A stretch of DNA of 33,955 bases from assembly GCA_015680685.1 (NCBI GenBank), contig MNCI01037629.1, forward strand, positions 178,687 through 212,641. The letters run 5' to 3'. Both the position numbers and the translations under genes were made by a program. The notes below the pieces were generated by a model. The model did not search any database and was not told the DNA's origin. It worked only from the letters and a program-made list of their open reading frames with translations. The stretch comes from Gnetum montanum (taxonomy: Eukaryota > Streptophyta > Gnetopsida > Gnetales > Gnetaceae). Every line of letters begins with the position of its first letter. Position 1 is the first letter of the stretch. This document shows, in pieces, positions 1 to 10,708 of this stretch.

Positions 1-1594
1 ATACAAATCATAGTGCAATTTGGTTCCTCATGAATAAGCCAATGGTAAGCCCTTGTATCATACGATGGCTTGTAATCTTACAAGAGTTCTATCTTACGAT
101 GATCGATCGTAAAGGCACCGAGAATGTAGTTGTTGATCATTGATCTCGGTTGCGATGGGACAACAAAGAGGATGAGTATCCAATTTCTGATCATTTCCTT
201 GATGAATTCCTCTTTGCTAGTGTAGTGAATAATCAATCACCCATGGAGACAAAATGGTACAGTAGCATTCTTACCTATCTCCTCACCCAACAAATACCAC
301 AAGAGTTAAACCTTAAGAAGAAATAACAGTTTCTTCACCAAGCCAAGTACTATGGAGATTAATGGGAAACTTTACAAAATATGTCTCGATGGATTAGTTC
401 GATGGTGTGTTCCTGATATAGATCAACTGTGAGTTCTCCAAGATGCTCATGAGGCTCCTTGTGGGGATCATTACACTGGGAGATGAATGACCATCAAGAT
501 CCTGCTTGCAGGATATTATTGGCCTACATTATTTCGAGACACCCATCATTTTGTCCAATATTGTGAGTGCTGTCAACGTGATGGGGGAATGACTACTAGA
601 ATGGAGGGTCCACAATAATGGATTCAACTGTTAGAACCCTTCAACATTTGGGGAATTGATTTTATGGGGCCGATTACACCAATGTCCAATGGAAAAGCCT
701 ATGTCATTGTTGCTATTGATTACCTAACAAAATGGGCTGAAGTAGCTATTGTTAAGGATTGTACATCATCTACAGCTGCATGATTTGTTTAACAACAAAT
801 CATAAACAGGTTTTGTGTGCCACATGCACTTATTTCAGATAATGGTATGCACTTCACAGGTGCAACTTTTTGGAAATTAATGCAACACTTAGGGGTTGAG
901 CATAAATTGACTACACCATACCATCCCCAAGTGAACGGTCAAGTAGAAGTCACTAACTGGGAGATTATAATACAAGAACCATTAGCAAGTTTAGGTAAGA
1001 CTAGAGCACTAAATTGACGATGCTCTTTGGGCATACCCATCCACATGGAAACTCCCTACAGGCTACTCTCCTTGTGAGTTAGTGTACGGTAAATTACCAA
1101 TGCTTCCCATTCAAATTGAGCTCCATACACTATCCATGGCATGTGACCTCAACCTTGACCTTGATCTAGCACAGAAACAATGGTTAGTAACCCTTAACTT
1201 GCTAGATGAAAACTAATTAGCTACCCTGTCATCTAACGAATTGCACAAGGCCTTCAATAAACAACATCATGACCTAAGAATTAGGAAAGTTAAATATCAG
1301 CCAAGAGATAAGGTTCTCTACTGGAATCCCACACATGTGCCACAATGTACTAAATTTCAAACATTGTGGGAAGGACCTTATATTATTTATGCAACTTTTC
1401 CTTTAGGAGCCATGACAATATACAAACCTGAGAGCCTAGATAAGAAATTGTTGATCAATGTACAACAAACCAAACCTTTCCATGAGCTTAAGACAACCAA
1501 TACACATGCTACCTCTGTTGATGGACAACCTTGCTCACTATTTTGGATCTCCTCCTTCCAACTCAGTCATGGAGGAGATGGCCACCTATGCTAA
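1..1594 (+). pseudogene. pol: pol fragment: RNase H tail and integrase, broken
   Basis: Integrase would insert the cDNA copy of the element into nuclear DNA. The first 160 bases encode the RNase H tail, with LMNKPMVSP and VVVDH followed by a stop where Athila/Tat proteins read VVADHLSRL. Around 440-590 lies the HHCC zinc finger (His in DAHEAP and GDHY, Cys in YCECCQRD). The catalytic core starts near 650 with GIDFMGPI (first Asp), continues with ISDNG near 835 (second Asp) and NGQVEVTN near 940 (Glu), so all three acidic residues remain. A frameshift near 1015 moves the frame; the C-terminal part (DKVLYWNP, LWEGPY) runs in another frame at 1241-1594. In-frame stops include TGA in the zinc finger and core. 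No chromodomain is seen. It is a pseudogene with clear family identity. Confidence 0.88.
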
Positions 1595-3516
1595 CCATTT
1601 TAGGCCCTCAGTTCTTTTTGAATTTTTATTTTACACATTTTTCCAACTTTTCTTATTTTTGTTTTACACCATCGTTCATGTTTTTACTATTTCTTTGTTT
1701 GCTTGATTTACTTTTATTCATCATACAATAAGTGCTCATGATGGTGGATTGCATTATATCATATTGATTGCTAATCTTTGGTTTTTACCTTTGAATTATG
1801 ATGCTGATATTAAGGTATGGTTCTTTTGGTAAAATAGGCAATGAGTCTATGCCGTCCACTCATCCATACAACTCTATGGTCTCCTTTGGCTTGGAACTAT
1901 ATAGTACCATTTGTCTAAGTAAATTTATTAATGAATTGGTGGCTGGGTACTTTTCAAACCAAGGAAAAACTTAAAGAATGAAAAGGGTATGACTTCAAGG
2001 GGATTCGATGCATTTGTGTTGGGCATTCTCTTGGGTGCTTGGATGCTTGTTTCTTGGGTTTTTTGCCATTCTAACATTGTTCAAAAATTAAGAAGTCAAG
2101 TGAATAAAAATAAGCCTTTGCATGATGTGGTTCTCACGCAAAAAAGAAAAAAGAAAAAAAACAAATAACAAAAAAAGAGAGAAAAAGTTGAGAATTGAAA
2201 GCACACCCCTTAAACATAATAAAGTAATATGGGCTACAAGCATTGGTTATGGCATTGGAAAGACATGTTACCCATGCTTGAAGGTTCCCTCTAACTAAGG
2301 CCCTTTCTCACTTCCTACTTCTCCATCTCACTCTCCTTGGGATGGTGGTCACTCTTTGTGGAAACATTCTTGTTGCCTCAAGAGGATGGATTGGCCAAGT
2401 GTATTGATGCAAGGTCACTAAATGTGGTTGGTTTGAGTCTGGATTTGGGATGAGTTCTACTCAGTTATCTTAACCATGAAATACACAAGGGGCTTTACAA
2501 AACCTTGTTCTTGGGATTCCATTCCATTCTCTCCTTTCCATCTTTCTTCCCATTTTCAGCTCATTGTCGATTTTATTATTAGTCCGTTTTGGGTTGATGC
2601 ATTGTTTTTCTTTGGTGAATTCTTGTGGGTAAGTTTTTAACTCTTGCATCCAAATGACATTCCTAGAGCCTACATACTCTTTGATTTGTGGGTTTGTCAA
2701 GGCATAAAGGGCATTAGCCTACTTTGGGGAGGACTCACTAGCATTTATTTTTGGTGCAATTGTTAACTTCTTTCCCTTAAACGTTTCCTGTAATCAATCA
2801 TTTCTTGTTTCATCCCCATCCATGACATCCATTTTATTGGTGTTGCCTTTGATATTTTTCATCTTTTTTGTTTCTCATGTTTTTCCATTTTATAGCTATT
2901 GGAGGTTTACTCTTAGTTGTGGGGGCCTTGGCACAAATTTTTCAATTTTTTCCATTTTACTAATTGCCTAACCCCTACACCTTAGGTAGTTGCCAGTGAT
3001 AAATCTCCAAACCAGTTTCTGCCATAACCACAACTCATCCAATGCGCTTCATATCGAGGTAATGTATCAACTGCATTGTGGATTATCTATTCTTGCTCAT
3101 TTGTGATTGTGTTGTGTGTGCAGATAACGATCATACGAACAATGGACTGGGCTTGGAGGAAGCACTCAGGATGGACCGAAACTGGAGCATTTACGAAAGG
3201 AGCAAGTTTGGTGGCATGGCTATGGATAAACAATGGAAGGCACAATCTTGGCATTGGTGGCAACACACTCCATCTTCTTTCTCTCTCTCTTTTTCTCTTC
3301 AAACTACCAAATAAAGGCTTGGATGTCATTTATGTATGAGTGTTCACCACAATGGTCATGAACACTAATGTTGTAATATGCTTATTGATTCGTTCACTAG
3401 GCACATTGAGCCTGCCATCCCATTTCACCGTCAGTTGTTAATTAGTCAATAATCCCATATCTTCCAAATATTTTGTAACGAACTCGAGGATGAGTTTGCA
3501 TTCAGTCATGGGGTTA
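1595..3516 (+). other. Non-coding 3' region between pol and LTR of element C
   Basis: About 1.9 kb without a supported gene. It begins with a T-rich stretch (1611-1720) that resembles the T-rich stretch after pol of element E (27400-27545). A purine-rich run of A with scattered G sits at 2141-2195, and short CT runs lie near 3278-3297. Athila-type elements commonly carry a long region here, sometimes with an env-like gene; I see only short open frames and no signal-peptide plus membrane-anchor arrangement. A small 87-codon frame at 3076-3339 starts hydrophobic but has no family resemblance I can name. Insertion of other repeats in this stretch cannot be excluded. Confidence 0.6.
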
Positions 3517-3521
3517 TGATA

Positions 3522-3680
3522 AGAGCGGTTACTCTAGTAGTTATTCTAATTATTAGAGTGGTTACTCTAGCAGTTACTTTAGTAGTTATTCTAATTATTA
3601 GAGTGGTTACTCTAGCAGTTACTTTAGTAGTTATTCTAATTATTAGAGCGGTTCCTCTAATTATTAGAGTAGTTGCTTCC
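3522..3680 (+). repeat. Tandem repeats (45-base unit) in U3 of LTR C
   Basis: Five head-to-tail units, each starting AGAG(C/T)GGTT or AGAGTAGTT: 3522-3554 (33 bases), 3555-3599 (45), 3600-3644 (45, nearly identical to the previous unit), 3645-3665 (21) and a partial unit at 3666-3680. The block ends a few bases before the TATA box. Each unit contains near-palindromes of the type CTCTAATTATTAGAG. Position just upstream of a core promoter is typical of LTR enhancer repeats; that role is an inference. Confidence 0.92.
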
Positions 3681-3685
3681 AAGCC

Positions 3686-3693
3686 TATAAATA
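3686..3693 (+). promoter_or_regulatory. TATA box of LTR C
   Basis: TATAAATA preceded by CC, about 170 bases into the LTR and directly after the tandem repeats. LTR B has the same octamer at its equivalent place (27646-27653), and the right-edge sequence D has it at 33945-33952, which supports a real conserved core promoter. Confidence 0.7.
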
Positions 3694-4417
3694 CAGTGCC
3701 CAGGCGCACAATTGGGGATAAGTCTTTTAAGAGTTAAGTAGTGAAACTCTTGTAGTCTGTTTGAAAGTTAGAGTATTTTCCAAGTGCCCATAGCAGGAGG
3801 TCTAAGTGTGGATGGATCTTTATTCGAGCATAGTGTAGCTGAGCACACCTTTTGTATGACAATAAAGATGAGCTCTTTGTTTCATCCTTGCAGCACTTGA
3901 GATTTTTTTCTTATGCATTTATTTTATTTTATGCACTTTACATTTCTGTTATTAGCACAGTAATTCATTTTGATCAATCAAGCAAATTGTTAAATTACAC
4001 AAGCACGACCACTTCGAGCATGCGTCTAATGCTTGGTAACCTAGTAACGATTAGCGTTTGGTAATCCCAACAGTGTTGCACTAGTTCAGGATGTGTACGA
4101 CAATTGGGAATGGATGCTGGTGTTAGGATTAGTTAGAACTTAGTTAATGAGTAGTTAAGTTAAATTAGTCACTTAGTTACCTCTCTCCTTCCCTACTAGT
4201 GCAGGACATAAAAACATAAAAGCTATAAAAATCATATGCCTCAAGCTTACCTAACCATACAATCATGACATACATGTAAGCTTGGGAAGACAACGATCAA
4301 CCAACCCATCCTTGTTCCACAAAGGCGCATAAGCACTTAGTCCTTGGAATTTGACCAGATCATGTGTGAAATGCTCGTATCGTATGGTTGAGCGCAGGGA
4401 TACCTCGCCGCTCATCA

Positions 4418-6365
4418 TAATGGAAGCATGATACTAAAAACCAATAATGTGTAGAATACATGCTATTCAAGAAGGTCAAATGGTACAAATATTTCCTACC
4501 ACACCAAAAAACTAAACATACATTTCAATATATAAAAATGCATATCTCTACGTAAGGCAAACTGGGTACTACTTTGTGAAAATACAAGAAACACATAAAC
4601 AACATCATTGTATATATAAGAGTACAGAGAGTTTCATACAATGCTCTCTAATCCACACTACTGTACATGAAAATATACATTAACCAAGCATTGAAGATTT
4701 TCCCCTCTTCTATTGTCCCTCTCTATGCTCATCTAGGCTCTTGCACCTTTCACTTATAACTAAATAAATTCAATACACAACTAAGTGGAAAGCCTTTACA
4801 CTTCCCCTATTAGATGGTTGACAAGTGCTACACTAGAGGAGAGGAGTGGGGTATAAGGCAACCTAAAGCAATTGTTAGTCTTATGCATGCTTAAAACAAG
4901 ACACACCATATCATCCATATGCTAACATACTACCATACAATCACAAATAAAGCCATAGTCCAATATCATTTATCATAATCATGTCATCATATCCACAATA
5001 TACCATTAAACAATCCACCAGGAAGGATTGTAACTCCAAAAAATGCTTGCACCCCAATAGGCCCCACAAATATCATATTCTAATCATCCAAGTCTCATCA
5101 ACACCGCATATCATATTTTACAAGTCCACATCATCTTGTACATTGCATATATAACCAAAATCAAACAATTTTAGGAAATAGACAAAATAACATGTCTAAG
5201 CTCAATCCTTAAGTTATCCACCCCGCATGCCCACATCACATAATCATATACACTAACCCAATACAAAAATATAGGGAAAAGGCAAAGATAACCCACTAAT
5301 TAAAATTGTTGGGCAAAAAGGTCAAAACAAGTAGAAAACCCTCAAAAATCTAGTAGGACTTCATTTTGTTCCCAACAAGTTCTGCACCTATATATTTATG
5401 ACTGCAGCAATTACAAATCCAAGTTCAGAGTAAGCAAAAATCATCCACAAAGCTTAGAATTTAGAAAAATGTGGAATAGAAGGAGAGATCATAAATAAAA
5501 TGGAAGAAAACAAGCTCCTGTGTGTTTCTGTTTTTCCAAAAAATAAAAGAACATAGACAAAACTAGATTTCTATGGATGGCAGTACAAAAGAGCGACGGG
5601 AAAAAATAAAGATAAAAACCAAACCATGCTTTTAAGCATATGTTAAAAAAATATACATGTAACCTTTGTTTTTTTCCTTGGTGCATGTCATGTGCAACCT
5701 AACGTTACTTTTCCTTTTTGTTTTTATTTTATTTTATTTTATTTTTTTAAATATGTCATTTTCATAAGCTAATCTATTTTTCTTCTCTGCAACTAATATG
5801 GTAAACTTTAAGCTTGTGTAACAAACACACCAAGACTCAAAATCAAAATTTGTTTGAACCTACGAGATCCTTATCATACACTCTACACATTCACATGCCA
5901 AAATCACATCCAAACTTAATGCAACATAGCACTACAATGCAAATGCCTCAATACCAAAATCACACATAAAGCATAAAGACATACTGGATAGGTGCTATTG
6001 TATTCCAATCCAACACCCCTATCAGCAACATCACTTGTCTAACACATCACATGAGGCTAGTGTACATAATCACGTTAGCTAGCATGTAAAGACATCATAA
6101 TCGTAACATAAAGATGAAGCCTCATAACATATAAAATACATTAACTTGTCATTGACAATCCACCAAGACTCCACATGTAATGTATAAATCATAAGCGTAT
6201 GACCATACCTATTGTCTCTAGATGGGATGTAATAGTAATTATAGTTGGAATATCCTTATTATACAAAGGGCTTCAAGTGGCATGTGAGCTCTATTATCTC
6301 TATGAAATAATTATAGAAGGAAATAAATTATCACATGGGGGATCAAAAAGAAATATTTTCGCAGT
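4418..6365. other. AT-rich DNA, no recognisable gene
   Basis: Nearly 2 kb between elements C and A. It is rich in CAT and ATG triplets on the two strands, with no long open frame and no motif I recognise. A short (TTTTA)n run lies at 5721-5750. Read on the minus strand, 4700-5200 has the texture of plant retrotransposon LTR or untranslated sequence, but I cannot tie it to a family. Element A was inserted at the right edge of this stretch, so it continues after 11551. Confidence 0.6.
5721..5750. repeat. Low-complexity (TTTTA)n tract
   Basis: Runs of T interrupted by single A at about 5-base period, followed by a T run and AAAT. It is simple sequence with no assigned function. Confidence 0.85.
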
Positions 6366-6370
6366 CTTAT

Positions 6371-7218
6371 TGATGAAGTGTCAGTAAGTTCATTGCATCG
6401 ATGGGCATGTATTAATGAATTCTTGTAGATGCATCCTTTGATGTGTTGACATTGTTTTGTCTTTTACCTATATGAATGCATGCACTATCTGCATTTATGA
6501 CACCTTTGGTCATTCTAGTACCCAGATTCTAGTAATTTTCTTCTATAGGAGTTAGTCAAATTTCCCTTTGAGTGCCCACAGTGTAGATAGAATTGATTGA
6601 ACACAAATTTATTTGAGTGCATGATATACCTAGATACTTTGGCATTTTGCCAATAAAATTGAGATTTAGTTCCTCCATTGTAGCACTTGAAATAATTTTA
6701 CTTTATTTCTAGCAATTTACTTCGTAATGCATTTTACTTTTCAAAGCTTGGATAATTAATGTTTTATTTTTTAATATTTTGAGGATAGCCACTTTGAGCA
6801 TAATATATTAGTGTTTTGTAATCCTAGAAGTTGATACTTGGTATGCCCAACAGTAGACACTTGGTAACTTAGCAACATTAATGTAAGTTTAGGATGGATA
6901 TGGAAATTGAGAATAGATGCTTTACGATTAGGATAACTTAGATTACTCTTAGGTACATAGTTAGTTAAAGATTAATATTTAAATCATTTTACTATCTCAA
7001 TATTTTAATAATAAAAAATGAAGATATTTTATGTCTTAGTCACACTTAACCATATCAATTGAGTGAGGAACAGTGATGATTTGGAGGAGAATGACCAACA
7101 ACATCACACCTAATTATCTATGATACTTTGAACTAGATGTTTTATGGAATTTGATTGGATTGTGCATACATGCTTATGATTCATATGGTTAGGCATAGGG
7201 GACACTCATCACTCTTCA
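6371..7218 (+). repeat. 5' LTR of element A
   Basis: The start is fixed by the target duplication directly before TGATGAAGTG; the end (TCTTCA, 7218) by the primer site two bases on. It aligns along its length with 10709-11546, for example through GCATTTTGCCAATAAAAT (about 6642) and the block CTTTGAGCATAATATATTAG (about 6792). The GAGTGCCCAC segment near 6571 and the ACTTGGTA/CTTAGCAAC block near 6878 are shared with LTRs B and C. No TATAAATA is visible at the expected place; it may have decayed or been lost, so the promoter is probably not working. Confidence 0.88.
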
Positions 7219-7219
7219 T

Positions 7220-7237
7220 TGACATTGTTATTGGGGA
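7220..7237 (+). promoter_or_regulatory. Primer binding site, tRNA-Asp type, decayed
   Basis: TGACATTGTTATTGGGGA lies two bases after the LTR. The complement of the plant tRNA-Asp 3' end reads TGGCGCCGTTGCCGGGGA. Every difference between the two is a C-to-T or G-to-A transition, and the position agrees with the primer site of element B. The tRNA would prime minus-strand DNA synthesis. Athila-type elements are known to use tRNA-Asp. Confidence 0.75.
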
Positions 7238-9170
7238 ATTACACTATGTGCTAGGTGTTCTAGATCATTAAATCATATAAAGATTGTTGGAGGAACATAA
7301 TAAATCACTATAGGATAAATAATAATATTCTATTCAAGGCACACTTGAGAAAAAGCTGAAAGATGTCTTCTTCTCACAGGGCTAATTCTCCACCTCCAAA
7401 TGATACTACAAGACCTCATGATAGATTAAAGAAGAACCTGGATAAAGTATGCCAACAACTCAAAGTGATTCATATCCATACTGTCTAGACTTACTTTCAT
7501 CCTTCAATAAGATGAGCAATTATGATGAATAGACATAAAGGTAAACATTATGTTACCATATAATTGTGTCATTCCATCAATGCTCATGATAGCATTGACA
7601 ATGCTAGGACTTAAAGTAGTAAGCTTAGAGTACCAAGTGATAGATCACCTTTTCAAAGATTATCAACCTACAAAGGCCAAACTTTGAAAAGATAAACTCA
7701 TGGAGGCCCATAATGAAGCCTCTAAAAGTAAAAGGATTTCAATCATACTGACATTGTAGTTAAAAAAGGACACTAAATATCCATCAAGCCAATCGTAATG
7801 CCAAGGTCCTCCTTCATTTGGTGAATACAACATGACTCATCAATGATTATGTTCAATTTTGGTAAGCCATCATGGCAAGGAGAGAGTTGGACCTAGAATT
7901 AGGGGGATCTCCAGGCCAAGTTCTTCTAGCCACTAAGCACAAGAACATACAAGGTGCTAGATAAGGAGAGTAAGTTAGCACAACTCTTCTAGCTCTCCAT
8001 CCTCATCATCTTCCTCATTAGGTAACTTTGATGAGGGAGAATGTGATTTGGATTGAAGGTAAGGTGAAGATAATAGAATGCCCCATCATAGGAATGGAAG
8101 AAGAAAACATAGATAAGAACAAGAAGAATATGGACATCATCAAGAAAGAAGGCATAGTAGGACATACCATAGGAGACATGACCATGATAGGGATCACAAT
8201 GAATAAGATGTATATGATAAACCATTACTTACTACAAGGAGCATGACTAACATTTGTGAGGAAGTTCACATCTTCACTAGGCATCAAAGGAATACTTAGA
8301 TCAAACAACTTGATATGAATAATATCCCTAAGTTTGAGGGAGGCTACAATGCTAATCTACAATATCATTTTCAAGTCTTCCTTGATGTTTGTGCCTTGTA
8401 GAACATTAAAAATGATTGGTAGAAGTTTAAGTTATTCCCTAGGACATTCATAAAGAATGTTGAAAGTTGGTACCATTCCTTAGAACTAGAATCTCTTCAC
8501 AAATGAAGTATAATGATAAAGCTATTCAATGATAAGTATTAGATGTACCCTAGGGTATCCAACTTAAGAAAAAAAATTCAAGGGTGGAAACAAAGTAACC
8601 ATAAATCCCTTGATACAGCCTTAGGAAGATACTATTCTTTGCTACATTGATGCCAAGGCCACAGTTTCTCTTAGCAGGAGCAGGTTTGCCATATTATAGA
8701 TGGGCTTACAAAAAAAACTAGAGAAACTTTTGAGGTCTATGCCTAAGGGAGACTATTAGAAATAAGAGCTCATTAGATCTAGAGGGTCATTAAGCAAGTA
8801 GCAAGTGAAGAAGGAGAGTTAAAAAGATGAGAAAGTGTAAATTATTTCAATAAAGATCCCTGCATTTGCAAAAATAAGGTCCATCTTTATGAACTTAAGG
8901 AAGGAGCACCATTAGAGGATATCATATAGAGGAAAACCTTGCTGATACAAAAATTTATTACTAAACTTTTGGCCAAGATAGATAAGATGTGGGACTCTCT
9001 CGATGAGAAGTTCCAAACAATACTAAGAATTATGGAGGAAAAATGGAATAAGGAAGATCTAAGGAAAAAGATAGAAGGAAGAAAAATGACATGGAAACTA
9101 ACGCAGGTTCACTCTAATATCAAATCAACTTTCAATACTAAATCTAGATATTATGAAAAGATCAACAATA

Positions 9171-10120
9171 TGCTAGAAAATGAGAAAACTAACTATCTTC
9201 TTTTATTGAAAGAGAAGATTACAATAGGGTTTCACAACCCACAAAACATTTAAAACACTCTCAACACTCAATTGATGTTGCAAAGCATGAGGCTTTACAA
9301 CCACACAATGCTAGTTCTTAATGTAAGACACAACCAAGAGAGAATCTCTCCCACAATTAGGGATTGAGATGTCAACTCACAAGATATAAGAGAAACTAGG
9401 TCAAAACTCAATTAATTGACCAACAATTACATACACTATCATGCACTCTTAACATGTGCTCTCTTGACATCTCACTCACATCCCTCTCCTTGAAACGAGC
9501 ATGAAATAAAATAATATTTATTAACTAAGGAAGATAAAAATCCTAAGAAACCTTCCTCAAGATCGACTTGAAGATCCTCTACTGTTTCCATCTTTTTCTT
9601 TGATGTTTTAGATGTTTCCAAACTTGGGATAGCAATTTCAAAAGTTTCCTTACCCATTTAGGTTGTCTGTGGTCTTTTCGAGACATCTTCTACCAAAACC
9701 GGGAGTGCTAGTGAGACATCTTCTACCAAAATTGGGAATGCTAGCAAGACATCTCCTTTAGCCTAAGATGTCTCTACTATAGTCAGGATGTCTCAGGCCA
9801 ACCTAAGATGTTTCAGCTACTTATGAAAATGTATCACTCTAGTTTGCAACATCTCATCCAAAACTAGAACATCTTGCTTGAGATGTTTAGATTTTTTGTG
9901 AGACATCTCCCTTAAACTTGGGATGTCTCCTACAAGCTCTCAAATCTTAGCCAAGACATCTTATTTTCTCTAAGATGTCTTACCTTAGAGCTCATATATT
10001 AGGTAAGATGACTCCATAGCCTTCAAAATGTCTCCATGGAGCCTAAAACTTGCAAAAGCACACATGTATGGAATAGAACAAGAGAATTGAAAGAGATATT
10101 CCTCCACTAGAAATAGACTA
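9171..10120 (-). mobile_element. Insert in gag of A, LTR-like on the minus strand
   Basis: Compared with gag B (30260-30330), element A has about 950 extra bases here; similarity stops near 9170 and resumes near 10120. Read on the minus strand the left part ends like a plant LTR: GTGAAACCCTATTGTAATC, then CAATAAAAG as a possible polyadenylation signal, ending TAGCA at 9171. A minus-strand open frame of 61 codons (9472-9657) is not recognised. An 11-base direct repeat, attgaaagaga, at 9205-9215 and 10086-10096 may be a coincidence or a duplication; it does not match the homology edges. A solo LTR or a small non-autonomous element are both possible. Confidence 0.5.
9680..9745. repeat. 33-base direct repeat plus many AGACATCT/AGATGTCT boxes
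   Basis: Two 33-base units at 9680-9712 and 9713-9745 start GAGACATCTTCTACCAAAA and differ at a few bases. Around them, to about 10030, the octamer AGACATCT or its reverse complement AGATGTCT (or one-base variants) recurs about a dozen times in both orientations. The block lies within the foreign insert of element A. Confidence 0.85.
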
Positions 10121-10708
10121 TTACCATCAAAAAGATAAAGAAAAGGATAGTAAAGGGGATTTTAGATTCTGATTTAGATGATTAAGGATGTAACATATGC
10201 TAATATGAACATCTAAAGGGTTGTTGCCCAATTTTCTCACACTTGTAGGAGTCTAGGATGTATGCCTTAAACCCAAAATTTGTCAAAAATAAAGCACCTA
10301 GATGGTTTCTTTATCCTAAAGGAAATTATAGGCAACAATTTCACCAATAATAATGCTACCTAAGTAAAATGCCATCTTAGCGTTAGGATTATTATTAGTA
10401 GTGGCATAACTCATAGTCATGGGGGATGCCACCACCAAGGTAATAGTACTTGTATTGATAGCCAAATTTGTATAGGTACTACGTCCAACAACAGGTGTTA
10501 TTAAGTGGCTTACTTCATACATTTCCCCATCATTTCTATCCTCTTGAATATCATAGACTTACCACTCCATGAGTTGAGTTTCCATCCATATATACTTCGC
10601 ACCACTCGCAACACCATGCATCTCATGCCTCCACTCCCTTACCACTTGTAACATCTATGCAAGGTGAAGTTTCTCCACAACATCAACAATGAAATGCCAT
10701 AAGAGTCA

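Larger units (their letters stand above)
1..4417 (+). mobile_element. Ty3/gypsy element C (Athila/Tat-like), 3' part
   Basis: The order is end of RNase H, integrase, a long non-coding stretch, then an LTR ending in CA at 4417, so this is the 3' end of an LTR retrotransposon whose 5' half lies left of the window. The assignment to the Athila/Tat group is by protein resemblance to elements E and B further along, whose RT has the FMDD-type active site and whose primer site matches tRNA-Asp. The five bases after the LTR (taatg, 4418-4422) would be the target duplication, but the partner copy is outside the window. Coding frames are broken, so the element is dead. Confidence 0.85.
3517..4417 (+). 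repeat. 3' LTR of element C
   Basis: The LTR carries the promoter and polyadenylation signals of the element. The end at 4417 is set by comparison with the LTR of element B, which ends in the same ACTCATCA-like sequence directly before a primer binding site. The start at TGATAAGAG (3517) is inferred from the TGATGA starts of the related LTRs and is less certain. It contains a tandem repeat block, a TATA box (3686-3693), a GTGCCCA segment shared with the LTRs of A and B (about 3784), AATAAA (3861 region), and the shared block around CACTTCGAGCA and GCTTGGTAACCTAG (about 4010-4040). Length of about 900 bases exceeds the roughly 840 of A and B because of the repeats. Confidence 0.75.
7363..10708 (+). 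pseudogene. gag: gag of element A, broken
   Basis: Gag forms the virus-like particle that packages element RNA. The start ATGTCTTCTTCTCA is the same as in element B (28542). Recognisable parts in order: a Ser-rich stretch near 7984-8020 (matching B near 29180); MNNIPKFEGGYN near 8314 followed by the gag core (FQVFLDVCAL, FKLFPRTF, SWYHSLELES) to about 8520; VSNLRKKIQGWKQ near 8555; LLAKIDKMWDSLD near 8963; and, after the insert, a C-terminal Gln/Pro-rich part with MQGEVSPQHQQ and NAIR at 10655-10705. Many in-frame stops are present. The frame is split by the foreign insert at about 9171-10120. No protease follows. The identity rests on side-by-side similarity with gag B. Confidence 0.82.

Noticed and set aside
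3076-3339. Env-like or secreted small protein of 87 codons with a hydrophobic start
   Set aside because: Another frame on the same strand and one on the minus strand are open as well; there is no similarity or downstream membrane anchor to support an env-like gene.
3506-3737. Overlapping open frames on both strands with repeated Val-Thr-Leu-Ile motifs
   Set aside because: They are a by-product of the 45-base tandem units, whose length is a multiple of three; the location upstream of a TATA box fits a regulatory repeat.
8028-8246. Lys/Ile/Met-rich 72-codon frame inside element A
   Set aside because: Out of frame with the gag reading, which here encodes the His/Arg-rich stretch matching gag B.
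9205-10096. 11-base direct repeat attgaaagaga as a target duplication of the insert
   Set aside because: The homology with gag B breaks near 9170 and 10120, not at these repeats, so they may be chance; kept only as a remark.
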